From contig JBGVOE010000126.1 of the NCBI GenBank assembly GCA_045126355.1, positions 1 to 64,000 on the forward strand: a stretch of DNA of 64,000 bases, written 5' to 3'. Made by a program: the position numbers and the translations under genes. Under the pieces are notes generated by a model. That model was not told the DNA's origin. It saw only the letters and a list, made by a program, of their open reading frames with translations, and did not search any database. Of the stretch, positions 41,020 through 48,870 are shown piece by piece (position 1 is the stretch's first letter; every line of letters begins with the position of its first letter). The DNA is from CAZSIA01 sp045126355. GTDB taxonomy: Bacteria; Bacillota_I; Bacilli_A; Acholeplasmatales; Anaeroplasmataceae.

Positions 41020-42351
41020 TTAGAATGGAAGTTCTTCTTCTTCTTGTAAAAAATAGTTATTATAATATCTAAACTCAGAAGCACCAATTAAGTCAAAATA
41101 TTCTTTGCAAATATCCATGTCCTCATTTTTTAATTTTTTATTGCCAACTGCTAAACATTGACGTACTGTTTTATCAGAAGATAATTCAATACAAGCAAAA
41201 GGTTTATCATCTTTAAAAGCAGAAATTATATGACAGTAATTCTTTTTTGCCATACCATAATAAGTAACAACACAATTATGGAAAACATCACTTAAATTAG
41301 AAAATTCTTGATAAGTTTTTGGAACTATAAAATTTACTCCTTGAACCATAATATTATCAAAAGACTTTCTTTCTTCTGTCATTTCTAGTTCTTCTTTAAA
41401 ATCTGGATTATGATAAAGTGCAATACTATCTCTAATCGTATGAAATAATTCATCATGTAACTTTTTAATAGTCCATGTAGCAATTTCATCATTAGTAATT
41501 TCTTTTAAATGTTCACCATTTTTAGATTTAATAAATAAATATGTATTTAAAAATTTAAACATATCTAAATAAATAGAAGTATCATGAATATTTTCAGATA
41601 AATTTAAAATTCTTTTTGCAAATATTACTTCTGCTTTATTACCATATTTATCTTTTAAACATTTTAAATAGTATTTTTGAGCTTTTCTATTATTAAATAG
41701 ATTAACTTTATCATTTTTAACTAATGAATATAAAATATTTGTATCTTTAATTCCAACATAAGAAAAAGCATACACTTCAATAATTCTATAAACACTACTT
41801 GATAAAAGAAGTTTTTTAATGCTTTTTGGCAATGATAAACAATATTCAAAAGCTTGTTCAATTTTAGTATAAGTCATTTTCTTTCTACTGAAATCTGGAA
41901 AATAAGGTGGATTATAATAACCTTGATATTCTTTTTTAAAATCAACATAATCTTTTAAATAAGGATAATTAATTTCTAAAAAGCTTTGCAAAATTAAACC
42001 TACTGCTTTTCTTTCATTATTATATATTAATTTATTATATAAGATGTGCATATTAGTATAAATTTGATAAAAATATTTATGAGTATCAATTTTTCTTGGT
42101 TTATTATTAACAAAATAACTATATTTACCATCTTTATAATAATTAGCTCTTGTAAAATATAATTTTGGTTTAAATTTTTTTTGAGCTTCCTTATCATCCC
42201 AATCACCATTATATTCAGTGACACCTCTTTGAATAAATGTTACTTTTTCATCATCAAGTAAAATTTCATCTATTGGCATACCTTCTGGAATTATATTTTC
42301 TGCATGACTATAGTAAAAACCCCATTCTTCTTTAAATATTCTTTTCATCAT
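41020..42351 (-). CDS. PcfJ-like protein with SSB-like C-terminal tip
   Basis: 443 residues. The C-terminal 130 residues have the PcfJ pattern: DVFHNCVVTYYGMAKKNYCHIISAFKDDKPFACIEL, then VRQCLAVGNKKL. PcfJ is encoded beside transfer genes on enterococcal plasmid pCF10 and recurs on Gram-positive mobile elements; its role is poorly known. The protein ends EEEELPF, closely resembling the SSB tip EDDLPF of 5623-6135, so it may compete for the same partners. Promoter 42392, GGAGGGAA before ATG. Confidence 0.7.
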   Translation of the reverse strand: MMKRIFKEEWGFYYSHAENIIPEGMPIDEILLDDEKVTFIQRGVTEYNGDWDDKEAQKKFKPKLYFTRANYYKDGKYSYFVNNKPRKIDTHKYFYQIYTNMHILYNKLIYNNERKAVGLILQSFLEINYPYLKDYVDFKKEYQGYYNPPYFPDFSRKKMTYTKIEQAFEYCLSLPKSIKKLLLSSSVYRIIEVYAFSYVGIKDTNILYSLVKNDKVNLFNNRKAQKYYLKCLKDKYGNKAEVIFAKRILNLSENIHDTSIYLDMFKFLNTYLFIKSKNGEHLKEITNDEIATWTIKKLHDELFHTIRDSIALYHNPDFKEELEMTEERKSFDNIMVQGVNFIVPKTYQEFSNLSDVFHNCVVTYYGMAKKNYCHIISAFKDDKPFACIELSSDKTVRQCLAVGNKKLKNEDMDICKEYFDLIGASEFRYYNNYFLQEEEELPF

Positions 42352-42391
42352 TTTTTAATTCCCTCCTAAATGTTTTAAAAAAATATCTAGG

Positions 42392-42405
42392 TTATATATA
42401 GTTTT
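42392..42405 (-). promoter_or_regulatory. AAAACTATA-type promoter of the PcfJ-like gene
   Basis: Core AAAACTATATATAA. Confidence 0.7.
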
Positions 42406-42426
42406 AAAATGATGGATTTTAAAAAA

Positions 42427-42459
42427 GAAAAAAAGACCAAATTATTTCTAATCCAGTCT
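42427..42459 (-). terminator. GAAA-loop terminator
   Basis: 11-pair hairpin with GAAA loop then T7; ends the short RNA or gene 42501-42704. Confidence 0.75.
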
Positions 42460-42480
42460 AACAAAAGCTTAAAGATTCAT
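42432..42480 (-). ncRNA. Possible short RNA ending in an 11-pair hairpin
   Basis: An AAAACTATA-type promoter (42488-42501) overlaps the stop of the gene at 42501. About 20 bases after its expected start comes AGACTGGATTA-GAAA-TAATTTGGTCT (11 pairs including G-U, GAAA loop) and TTTTTTT. Nothing is coded between. It could be a short RNA or a spare promoter before the PcfJ-like gene. Confidence 0.35.
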
Positions 42481-42487
42481 TTATAAT

Positions 42488-42501
42488 TTTATTATAGTTT
42501 T
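42488..42501 (-). promoter_or_regulatory. AAAACTATA-type promoter before the hairpin at 42434
   Basis: Core AAAACTATAATAAA at the stop of 42501-42704. Confidence 0.55.
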
Positions 42502-42704
42502 TATTTTTTGAAAATTTCTTTTTGAATATTTTTCCAAATATTTGAATAAGTTTTATTTCTGAAATCTGGCATAATTTCAAATTTTTTAAAATAGAATTTT
42601 TTAAGCATATTTCTGACATCTAATTCATCATAATATTTATCTTTATTATTTTTCTTCCAATATTCAATGAATTCTTGAATAATAATTTCGTCTTTCATAA
42701 ACAT
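42501..42704 (-). CDS. Small basic protein with a sigma-A-type promoter
   Basis: 67 residues, Lys/aromatic-rich and helical (YWKKNNKDKYYDELDVRNMLKKFYFKKF); no motif. Two in-frame ATGs (residues 1 and 3) share the GAGG site. It has TTGAAT-16-TATAAT with an extended TG, immediately before it at 42720-42747, instead of the AAAACTATA motif. The basic character fits nucleic-acid binding but is not specific. Confidence 0.55.
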   Translation of the reverse strand: MFMKDEIIIQEFIEYWKKNNKDKYYDELDVRNMLKKFYFKKFEIMPDFRNKTYSNIWKNIQKEIFKK

Positions 42705-42719
42705 TAACCTCGTACGGCT

Positions 42720-42747
42720 ATTATATCATAAAAGAAAAATTATTCAA
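42720..42747 (-). promoter_or_regulatory. Sigma-A-type promoter of 42501-42704
   Basis: TTGAAT, 16-base spacer ending TGA, TATAAT (extended -10). Confidence 0.65.
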
Positions 42748-43423
42748 TTAAAAAATATACATCTTTATCATAATAAATAATAAAGGAAGACTCATTATTA
42801 GCTTTTTCCAATGTTTTAAAAAGTGCATAAAATAATTTAGTATTCATCCAGCATTCTACTAACCATATATTGATATCTTTTTTTATTTCTTTTAATTCAT
42901 AACTAGAATTCATTTTGTATAATGTATTATTTTTGAAAACAAAATCATTATTTTTTATTAAAATTTCATCTAGTTTATTATGTTCAAAAACATCAAAAAC
43001 TGTTTGATAAAAAGTTTTATTATACATAGAATATATTTTAATAGCTATTCCATAATATTTTGAATAAAATAAATCAAAAGCCTCTTCGTCTTCAAGATTG
43101 TTAAAAATATGATATTCAATTTTACAATTTTTTAAAATATTCACTTCTTTAAAAAGTTCACTTATTTGTTTATATATTTCTTTATCTTTTTTTCCAAATA
43201 TATTTAATCTTGAAATATTAAGATTATATTTAAAAAATATAGTAATTAAAACTTCTATTGTTTCTAAAAAAGGTGTATGCAAAGAAATATTGCTGTTTTT
43301 AAAAGCTGAACCTATATCTTTTAAAATATTAATCGCTACAAATGAAGAAACTTTTTCTTCTGTACAAAATAAAAAAGATTGTTCATTATTTTTAAATATA
43401 TCAATTCGTAAACCATGTCTCAT
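42740..43423 (-). CDS. Protein of unknown function
   Basis: 227 residues, Phe/Asn/Lys-rich, alternating helix and strand. No motif recognised. AAGGAG precedes ATG and the promoter is at 43453. No terminator is evident before the sigma-A promoter of the next gene. Confidence 0.6.
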   Translation of the reverse strand: MRHGLRIDIFKNNEQSFLFCTEEKVSSFVAINILKDIGSAFKNSNISLHTPFLETIEVLITIFFKYNLNISRLNIFGKKDKEIYKQISELFKEVNILKNCKIEYHIFNNLEDEEAFDLFYSKYYGIAIKIYSMYNKTFYQTVFDVFEHNKLDEILIKNNDFVFKNNTLYKMNSSYELKEIKKDINIWLVECWMNTKLFYALFKTLEKANNESSFIIYYDKDVYFLIE

Positions 43424-43452
43424 ATAAAAAACTCCTTATATCATATTTTATT

Positions 43453-43464
43453 AATTATAGTTTT
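43453..43464 (-). promoter_or_regulatory. AAAACTATA-type promoter of 42740-43423
   Basis: Core AAAACTATAATT. Confidence 0.65.
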
Positions 43465-43470
43465 AAAACA

Positions 43471-43493
43471 AAAAAACGAGGAATTAAATCCTC
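43471..43493 (-). terminator. Terminator after 43515-44150
   Basis: GAGGA-tttaa-TTCCTC then GTTTTTT. Confidence 0.75.
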
Positions 43494-43514
43494 ATTTTCT
43501 TTTTTGCACATTAA

Positions 43515-44150
43515 TTATTCTTCATCTTCATTATAATCATTATCATCTTCGTGATAATAACTATTTAATTCATCAGCACAAGCACTACAACAACATAGCC
43601 CGTCAATAGATTCTTCGGAGTCACATTCATTTTCCCACATATCATCGCCGCAATTAGCACAAGTTCCTAAATATCTACCATATTCAACATGATATCTCGA
43701 AAAACCTTGTTCTGGGTCGTCTAATGATTCTGATACGCCATTATATTTTAATTTTGTATCTTCAACGAATTTTAAAGGATATTTCATTACTTTATCTCTT
43801 AAATCTGAAGATTCTAAAAATTGTAAGAAAATACCTACTTCTCTAATGGAATCTGCGATTTCGTCTTCTATCTCATAAAGTTCTTCATCGCTTACTTTTC
43901 TATCAAAGTACATAGCATAATGTTCTTCTTTTCCAAAAGTTCTTCTAATTGAATCTTTTACAAGATAATCTAAAACCGCTTTTCTATTCCACATCGCAAG
44001 TAAAAAATAAACATCATGACCAGCAACATTGCCATAACCATCATAATGGTTGTCACTTAAAACAGTTCCATTTGGACACAAAAGATTAATCTTTTCGCCA
44101 CCTAAGATATTATAACCAGTATCTGAATTAATCCATGAAAAGCATCCCAT
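43515..44150 (-). CDS. Mobile-element protein with MGCFSW start and C-terminal zinc knuckle
   Basis: 211 residues. The start MGCFSWINSDTGYNI and the later DGYGNVAGHDVYFLLAMWNR are typical of a conserved but uncharacterised protein family found on Firmicutes phages and conjugative elements. The C-terminal part adds CANCGDDMWENECDS...CCCSACAD, a probable zinc-binding site, and an acidic tail. Last gene of a three-gene coupled unit (44841-44518-44150). Confidence 0.65.
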   Translation of the reverse strand: MGCFSWINSDTGYNILGGEKINLLCPNGTVLSDNHYDGYGNVAGHDVYFLLAMWNRKAVLDYLVKDSIRRTFGKEEHYAMYFDRKVSDEELYEIEDEIADSIREVGIFLQFLESSDLRDKVMKYPLKFVEDTKLKYNGVSESLDDPEQGFSRYHVEYGRYLGTCANCGDDMWENECDSEESIDGLCCCSACADELNSYYHEDDNDYNEDEE

Positions 44151-44152
44151 AA

Positions 44153-44518
44153 TTAAATCTCCTCTCCATCAGAACATTCAGTTAAACCAGAATGAAGGTC
44201 ATAAAGAATATTATCATATCTTTGATGCTCGCTACCTTCAGAACTTAACCAACAAGTTTTATAAAAACTAATAGCTTCTTTTCTTGTTTTAAATTCTCTT
44301 ACTTGTCCATAACAAGTTACTTTAACTGGTTGATTATTAAATTCATCTTGTTTTAATTCACTAATTAAAAGACGAATTCTTTTTAAAGCGTCACTTACTC
44401 TTTCGTCATCAGAAGTTGCATGTTCTTCTACAAAATCTTCTAATGTTTCAATGGCAGTGATAGGACACATACCATTAAATTCATTAACTTCTCTAAAAAG
44501 TTTTTTAGAATCAATCAT
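44153..44518 (-). CDS. Protein of unknown function, coupled
   Basis: 121 residues; the N-terminal half is helical and the C-terminal half contains VKVTCYGQVREFKTRKEAISFYKTCW, a pattern often seen in small phage proteins of unknown role. Its ATG overlaps the upstream TGA (ATGA). Two bases separate its stop from the next gene. Confidence 0.6.
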   Translation of the reverse strand: MIDSKKLFREVNEFNGMCPITAIETLEDFVEEHATSDDERVSDALKRIRLLISELKQDEFNNQPVKVTCYGQVREFKTRKEAISFYKTCWLSSEGSEHQRYDNILYDLHSGLTECSDGEEI

Positions 44519-44841
44519 TGTAATTCACATCCCATCTTACGAACTATTTCTTCAACAAGTTCATCATAGCCTTGTGAATCAACTTCATTTAAAATGGTTT
44601 CTGTTATTTCTTCTAGCATTTCTGGTGTAGTATCTGGATATTCAAAATTACGATACATAGCATCTTCTACATCTTGAAGCACATGATAGAATTCTGGACC
44701 TCTAACTTGTGGAAATTTAGGATTTTTACCATCTAAAGTATCAGTAATAAAATCTTCCATTTTGTAATAATCTTCACCAACAAAAGGTGAATCTTCTAAT
44801 AATTTTTGTGCAATTTTTCTTGAATTTATTTTTTCATTCAT
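44515..44841 (-). CDS. Acidic helical protein, unknown
   Basis: 108 residues, acidic, helical, no motif. First gene of the coupled unit, behind promoter 44879 and an AGGAGGAAAT site. Its TGA stop overlaps the next start, evidence that TGA is a true stop here. Confidence 0.6.
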   Translation of the reverse strand: MNEKINSRKIAQKLLEDSPFVGEDYYKMEDFITDTLDGKNPKFPQVRGPEFYHVLQDVEDAMYRNFEYPDTTPEMLEEITETILNEVDSQGYDELVEEIVRKMGCELQ

Positions 44842-44878
44842 TATAATTTCCTCCTATATTTATAAATTTCAAGTATCT

Positions 44879-44891
44879 TATATATAGTTTT
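44879..44891 (-). promoter_or_regulatory. AAAACTATA-type promoter of 44515-44841 and following genes
   Basis: Core AAAACTATATATA. Confidence 0.7.
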
Positions 44892-44905
44892 TATGTAGCA
44901 TTAAA

Positions 44906-44930
44906 TAAAAAAGATGAGTTTAAGCTCATC
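44906..44930 (-). terminator. Terminator after the P-loop kinase
   Basis: GATGAGC-ttaa-ACTCATC then T6. Confidence 0.8.
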
Positions 44931-44933
44931 TAG

Positions 44934-45437
44934 TTATAAGTTTTTAATTTTTTTCAATGTTTCTTCGTTGTTATTGTGCTTAATAATATCTTTAAAACCT
45001 TCTTTAAGGATAGGTGCTTTATAATTATCTAACATTCTCGATAATACATAATAAGGAACTACTCTTTCTCTATTATGATTTTGTTTAATACAATTTACAA
45101 AAGTTGTTTGCATTTCAACAGCATAAATACTAGCATATTGTTCAAAATTTATAAAAATATTTTTCCTACTTTTGCTACTTATTGAACAAGCATCTATAAT
45201 AATAATTTTTTTATTAGGATTTTTAAAAATTTCTTTATAAACTCTATCATATAAAATATCGAAAACTTCTTTTGAATTACCTTGAATTGATTCATCGCCG
45301 TATAATTCTTCTCTAATTTTATCTGAAGAAAAAATTTTCACATTATCAATATTATCTTTAATGTAATTAGCTAAAGTTGTTTTACCAGAAGCCGGAAGTC
45401 CCACCATTACTAATATAATATTTTTTGATTTATCCAT
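44934..45437 (-). CDS. P-loop kinase of the polynucleotide/zeta-kinase type
   Basis: 167 residues. Starts with a strand and Walker A (MVGLPASGKTTL, about 11-22); FSSDKIREELYGD follows at about 37-49, the Asp/Arg pair typical of small AAA_33 kinases such as T4 polynucleotide kinase; then IIIDACSISSKSRKNIF. Acceptor could be RNA/DNA 5' ends or a small molecule. Monocistronic with promoter 45465 and a strong terminator. Confidence 0.7.
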   Translation of the reverse strand: MDKSKNIILVMVGLPASGKTTLANYIKDNIDNVKIFSSDKIREELYGDESIQGNSKEVFDILYDRVYKEIFKNPNKKIIIIDACSISSKSRKNIFINFEQYASIYAVEMQTTFVNCIKQNHNRERVVPYYVLSRMLDNYKAPILKEGFKDIIKHNNNEETLKKIKNL

Positions 45438-45464
45438 ATTGTATCTCCTTATATTAACTATACT

Positions 45465-45478
45465 TTTATTATAGTTTT
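45465..45478 (-). promoter_or_regulatory. AAAACTATA-type promoter of the P-loop kinase
   Basis: Core AAAACTATAATAAA. Confidence 0.7.
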
Positions 45479-45487
45479 TTGATAAAA

Positions 45488-45511
45488 GAAAAAGCCGTAT
45501 AAAACGACTTT
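45488..45511 (-). terminator. Terminator after 45521-45934
   Basis: AAAGTCG...CGGCTTT then T run. Confidence 0.7.
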
Positions 45512-45520
45512 TATAAATTA

Positions 45521-45934
45521 TTAATCATCATAGGTATAAGCTTCTACCCAATAAAATTCTAAATGAAGTTCATCTACTAAATTATCTGGAATAAAATCAA
45601 AAGCTTCATCTTCTTTAATTTTATCTTTTAAAGTTTGATTAGGTTCTAACCACGCTTTTCTTAAATCGTTATCATTATCAAATGAAATATATAAGAAATT
45701 TTCATAGTCATATAACATTTGTGATTCATTCCAATCAATTTTACCTTCATTAGAAATAGGTGTAATTCTTAACGCATCTTGTGATGGACAAAATTTAATT
45801 CCACCGATATTATTAATTTGCTCAGATATGATATCTTCTTCTGCTAAGTCATCATAATTAGCGAAATCTTTGATTAATAATTGCTCAATTTCTGGTGTTA
45901 TTTTTAAATACACACCACTAAAACAAAAATCCAT
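45521..45934 (-). CDS. Acidic protein of unknown function
   Basis: 137 residues, strongly acidic, no motif. AGGAGGTAATAGT before ATG; 11 bases downstream of 45946-46611, so cotranscribed with it from promoter 46648. Confidence 0.6.
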   Translation of the reverse strand: MDFCFSGVYLKITPEIEQLLIKDFANYDDLAEEDIISEQINNIGGIKFCPSQDALRITPISNEGKIDWNESQMLYDYENFLYISFDNDNDLRKAWLEPNQTLKDKIKEDEAFDFIPDNLVDELHLEFYWVEAYTYDD

Positions 45935-45945
45935 ACTATTACCTC

Positions 45946-46611
45946 CTAAACCATTAAATCTAAATATTTTTGAACAAGTTCTTGTAATTGCTCATACATT
46001 TTATCAATTTCTTTAGCATCTTCGACTAATCTTTCAATGCTATCTGGAACACCTTTTTTACCTCTTTCTGGTATCCACATTTCAACATGTTCATCAACAT
46101 CGAAATTATCGTATGCTTTTGATAAGTCTATTAATAATTCGACAAAAGTAGCGGCTTCAAAAACTAAATTTTCACCAGCAGGAGACCATGTTTCTAAGCA
46201 ATAACCATACTCAGAATGTTCTAAGTTCCAACCTAATTTTTCAAATTGTTTTTCGAAAAATTCATCTCTTGAACAATCTAAATATACATTTAAACATTCA
46301 TATCCATCAGAATCAACAAAACTATTTGAAGCTTCTGGTGTTTCAATTTTTTGTTTCAAGAATACATCAGTAAAAGATTCTTTTTCATATCCTGCTAAAT
46401 AATCACTAGAATCATTGAAATAAAAATGATAATTATTGTATCCAATTTTTAAAACATCTTCTACTGTTTTAGATTTAAACAATCTAACATTAGTTCCAGT
46501 TTCGATAGCAGTTTGAAGTCTCCATAAAGGCACTTCAGATTCAATAGCTTGAAAGCAAGTAATTGCATCAATTTTGTTTTCTTTTAGAAAATTTAAAATT
46601 TTTTCTCTCAT
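45946..46611 (-). CDS. Protein of unknown function, possible GW-family member
   Basis: 221 residues. Its middle, FEKQFEKLGWNLEHSEYGYCLETW, resembles parts of 55578-56123 and 59745-60032 (a helix, LGW, then an alternating strand), suggesting loosely related accessory proteins. No catalytic motif. Promoter 46648. Ends in TAG. Confidence 0.6.
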   Translation of the reverse strand: MREKILNFLKENKIDAITCFQAIESEVPLWRLQTAIETGTNVRLFKSKTVEDVLKIGYNNYHFYFNDSSDYLAGYEKESFTDVFLKQKIETPEASNSFVDSDGYECLNVYLDCSRDEFFEKQFEKLGWNLEHSEYGYCLETWSPAGENLVFEAATFVELLIDLSKAYDNFDVDEHVEMWIPERGKKGVPDSIERLVEDAKEIDKMYEQLQELVQKYLDLMV

Positions 46612-46647
46612 ATAATTTCCTCCTAATTTTAAATATAAATTTTCTAC

Positions 46648-46662
46648 ATAATATATAGTTTT
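46648..46662 (-). promoter_or_regulatory. AAAACTATA-type promoter of 45946-46611
   Basis: Core AAAACTATATATTAT. Confidence 0.65.
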
Positions 46663-46667
46663 AAAAT

Positions 46668-46691
46668 TAAAAAAGAGTGTTAAAACACTCC
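46668..46691 (-). terminator. Terminator after 46701-46919
   Basis: GAGTG-ttttaa-CACTC then T6. Confidence 0.75.
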
Positions 46692-46700
46692 TTTAAAAAA

Positions 46701-46919
46701 TTATTGTTCATTATTAGTTTGATTCTTAATTTTTGGAATCTTAACTAATGAACTAGCCAACTTTCTTTCAATTATATCACTATGTTCTAATTGAACATAA
46801 ACGTAGCGTTTATCGAATTTTACGATTTTACCATAGCTCATTGAAGCATGATTAAAGTGGCGATAAATATAACAAACATTATCATTTTTTCTTAATTTTA
46901 AGCCTCTTGCATCATTCAT
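46701..46919 (-). CDS. Small SH3-like beta-barrel protein
   Basis: 72 residues with the KOW/SH3-like strand pattern LKLRKNDNVCYIYRHFNHASMSYGKIVKFDKRYVYVQL. Such barrels often bind RNA or proteins. GAGGAGG before ATG, promoter 46958. The fold is inferred from pattern only. Confidence 0.5.
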   Translation of the reverse strand: MNDARGLKLRKNDNVCYIYRHFNHASMSYGKIVKFDKRYVYVQLEHSDIIERKLASSLVKIPKIKNQTNNEQ

Positions 46920-46957
46920 ATTTTTTTCCTCCTCTATTAAATTTAAATTTTATATAT

Positions 46958-46970
46958 TTTATATAGTTTT
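46958..46970 (-). promoter_or_regulatory. AAAACTATA-type promoter of 46701-46919
   Basis: Core AAAACTATATAAA. Confidence 0.65.
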
Positions 46971-46983
46971 TTTAACAAATAAA

Positions 46984-47125
46984 AAAAGGGATTAAATCCC
47001 TTAATTTAACATCTTGCTTATATATTGGTGAAGATGTAAGCTCTCGGCTAAAGCTGACAAAATATTACACGCAGTTTAAATTAGAATAGAGTTTCTTAAT
47101 TACTTTCTATAGATTTTTTGCCGAT
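46984..47125 (-). ncRNA. Structured RNA candidate after gene 47138-47794
   Basis: About 120 non-coding bases. Minus strand: GGTTATAATATCGGC (TATAAT-like), then AGCTTTAGCCGAGAGCT, a 7-pair hairpin ACATCTT...AAGATGT, and the terminator AAGGGATTTAATCCCTTTTTTT. Could be a long 3' untranslated region or a small RNA. Confidence 0.3.
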
Positions 47126-47137
47126 ATTATAACCATT

Positions 47138-47794
47138 TTATTCAGTTCTAACAGGTGCTGCTAAATTTTCTTCATCTAAATTTTCAGTTTCTGTTACTTC
47201 TTCATCTAGTGGTGCTTCATCTAATACAATTTCATTAAAAACAAATTGTCCTTTTTTAACGATAGATTGACTACAACCATTTAAATATAAAGCATCATAT
47301 AACTTATATTCATTTTCTGTAAATGAAGGAACATAATCTTCAATAGGTAAAGCATCTTTTGTTGCTAATTTTAATTCAGATTCAAAGTTAGTTAATTCAA
47401 ATAACTTATTAAAATGATTACCTACAAGAGCTGTTACTTTTAATAATCCTTCTGTCATTAAAGGAATTATATTATGTTGTAACTCATGAAGAAAATGTCT
47501 TACCTCCGGGCTTTTCTTTAACCCTAAAAGTGTTTTAATTTTTGCTTCTAAATTATTTAAAGCAGCAACTTCCTTAGATTTTAATGTTTCATATTCATCT
47601 TCAAATTCAGAATAAGAAACTTTCTTTAAATTATTTGTTACTAAATACTCATCAAAAGCATAATCTGGAATTACTCTTTCATTAATTTGCATTGTTTTGA
47701 AATTAATTTCATGCAAAGTTCGTTGATTACACTTTTCATCATCATTTAAAACAACAAATAAATTCTTTTTACCACGAAAAATAGTCTTAATCAC
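47138..47794 (-). CDS. Protein of unknown function (GTG start)
   Basis: 218 residues. GTG at 47794 is preferred, with AAGGAG 8 bases upstream; an upstream GTG overlaps the site. The N-terminal part is beta, the middle is a long helix (about 60-110) and the tail is acidic. No motif. Followed by about 120 bases of possible structured RNA before a strong terminator. Confidence 0.6.
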   Translation of the reverse strand: MIKTIFRGKKNLFVVLNDDEKCNQRTLHEINFKTMQINERVIPDYAFDEYLVTNNLKKVSYSEFEDEYETLKSKEVAALNNLEAKIKTLLGLKKSPEVRHFLHELQHNIIPLMTEGLLKVTALVGNHFNKLFELTNFESELKLATKDALPIEDYVPSFTENEYKLYDALYLNGCSQSIVKKGQFVFNEIVLDEAPLDEEVTETENLDEENLAAPVRTE

Positions 47795-47830
47795 GATATT
47801 CACTCCTTATAAAATTTTATTAATTATATA

Positions 47831-47842
47831 AATTATAGTTTT
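47831..47842 (-). promoter_or_regulatory. AAAACTATA-type promoter of 47138-47794
   Basis: Core AAAACTATAATT. Confidence 0.65.
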
Positions 47843-47863
47843 AGAAAAATAAAAACTTTAAAA

Positions 47864-47892
47864 ATAAAAAAAGCCAAGATTTCTCTTAGCTT
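47864..47892 (-). terminator. Terminator after 47891-48775
   Basis: AAGCTAAGA-gaaa-TCTTGGCTT then T7. Confidence 0.8.
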
Positions 47893-48775
47893 ATACATAT
47901 TCCCATGATGTTCTTTGATATGAATCTGACATTTCAATAATTTTATTATTTCTATCAAAAACGATAGTAATACCTTCAAAATCTCTTTTGTTTTTCTTGC
48001 CTTCATCTCCAAAATAAGTTTTATAAATTCTTACATATTCATTATTTCTGTTATAACCATCTTGACAATTAAATTCATACATAATCGAATCGACTTGTTC
48101 AACAGACATACCTCGTCTTAACATATCTGTAAATTTTCTAAATCTCCATGCTTTATCTTTATATCCTGTGATAATTTTATATGGAATTAGAATATTAACT
48201 ATTGGTATTATAAAAAGCACAATAAATGCAATAATTGCTAAAAAAATTCTTAAACCTAATCTTCTTTTTATTTGAGCTTTAGGATATGTTTTTCTAGGAA
48301 TTCTTTGTTCATAATTATTGGTATTGGTGTTATTAGTTTCTTTTCTGTGTCCTATAAAAGTCTCTTTATTATTTCTACTCATTTTTGTATCCTCTCTATC
48401 TGTTAATTTTTTTGAAAACATATAATCTAATCCTGAAAAACACGAAAGCGTACAAAACTTAATTAATCCAAATATAAAAGATATAAATCTATTTCTTGTT
48501 TTTTTAACTGTATTATAAGCTATTATATTTAAAATTATTTCAAAAATAGAATACACAATTATTAAAGTGTAAACAATTATAATGTTTCTCAAATTAACCT
48601 CATAATCTGGTATTTTAATTGTTTTTATAAAAGCTTTTACGATTTCATTTTCTATGAATGAATCAAACGATTTGTTAATATATCTAAAGAGCAATGTAAA
48701 AATAATCACAATAATCGTAAATTTAACGCACGATAATATAGTTGCTTTTTTAAGTTTTATTAATTCATAATTCAT
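47891..48775 (-). CDS. Membrane protein with BamE/SmpA-like C-terminus
   Basis: 294 residues from the ATG at 48775 (AGGAGAG upstream). Two hydrophobic spans near 12-33 and 55-80, a third at about 175-200 (LRIFLAIIAFIVLFIIPIVNIL), then FTDMLRRGMSVEQVDSIMYEF ... ITIVFDRNNKIIEM, which recalls the SmpA/BamE-type fold seen in some Gram-positive membrane proteins. It has an ordinary TTTACA-17-TATAAT promoter with extended TG (48817-48845) rather than the AAAACTATA motif. Confidence 0.6.
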   Translation of the reverse strand: MNYELIKLKKATILSCVKFTIIVIIFTLLFRYINKSFDSFIENEIVKAFIKTIKIPDYEVNLRNIIIVYTLIIVYSIFEIILNIIAYNTVKKTRNRFISFIFGLIKFCTLSCFSGLDYMFSKKLTDREDTKMSRNNKETFIGHRKETNNTNTNNYEQRIPRKTYPKAQIKRRLGLRIFLAIIAFIVLFIIPIVNILIPYKIITGYKDKAWRFRKFTDMLRRGMSVEQVDSIMYEFNCQDGYNRNNEYVRIYKTYFGDEGKKNKRDFEGITIVFDRNNKIIEMSDSYQRTSWEYV

Positions 48776-48816
48776 ACTACTCTCTCCTGTATAACAAAAC
48801 CGAAACATTTCAAGTA

Positions 48817-48845
48817 ATTATATCACGCAAAAATTCATTTGTAAA
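48817..48845 (-). promoter_or_regulatory. Sigma-A-type promoter of 47891-48775
   Basis: TTTACA, 17-base spacer ending TGA, TATAAT (extended -10). Confidence 0.65.
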
Positions 48846-48846
48846 A

Positions 48847-48870
48847 TAAAAAAACCTCAAAGTTGAGGTT
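48847..48870 (-). terminator. Terminator after the ClpP-like gene
   Basis: AACCTCAA-ctt-TGAGGTT then T7. Confidence 0.8.

Noticed and set aside
41020..42351. Relaxase identity for the PcfJ-like gene
   Set aside because: No HUH or relaxase Tyr motif; the C-terminal pattern is PcfJ.
44515..44518. Mycoplasma-type code with TGA as Trp
   Set aside because: TGA serves as a stop in ATGA overlaps and Trp codons inside genes that I checked are TGG.
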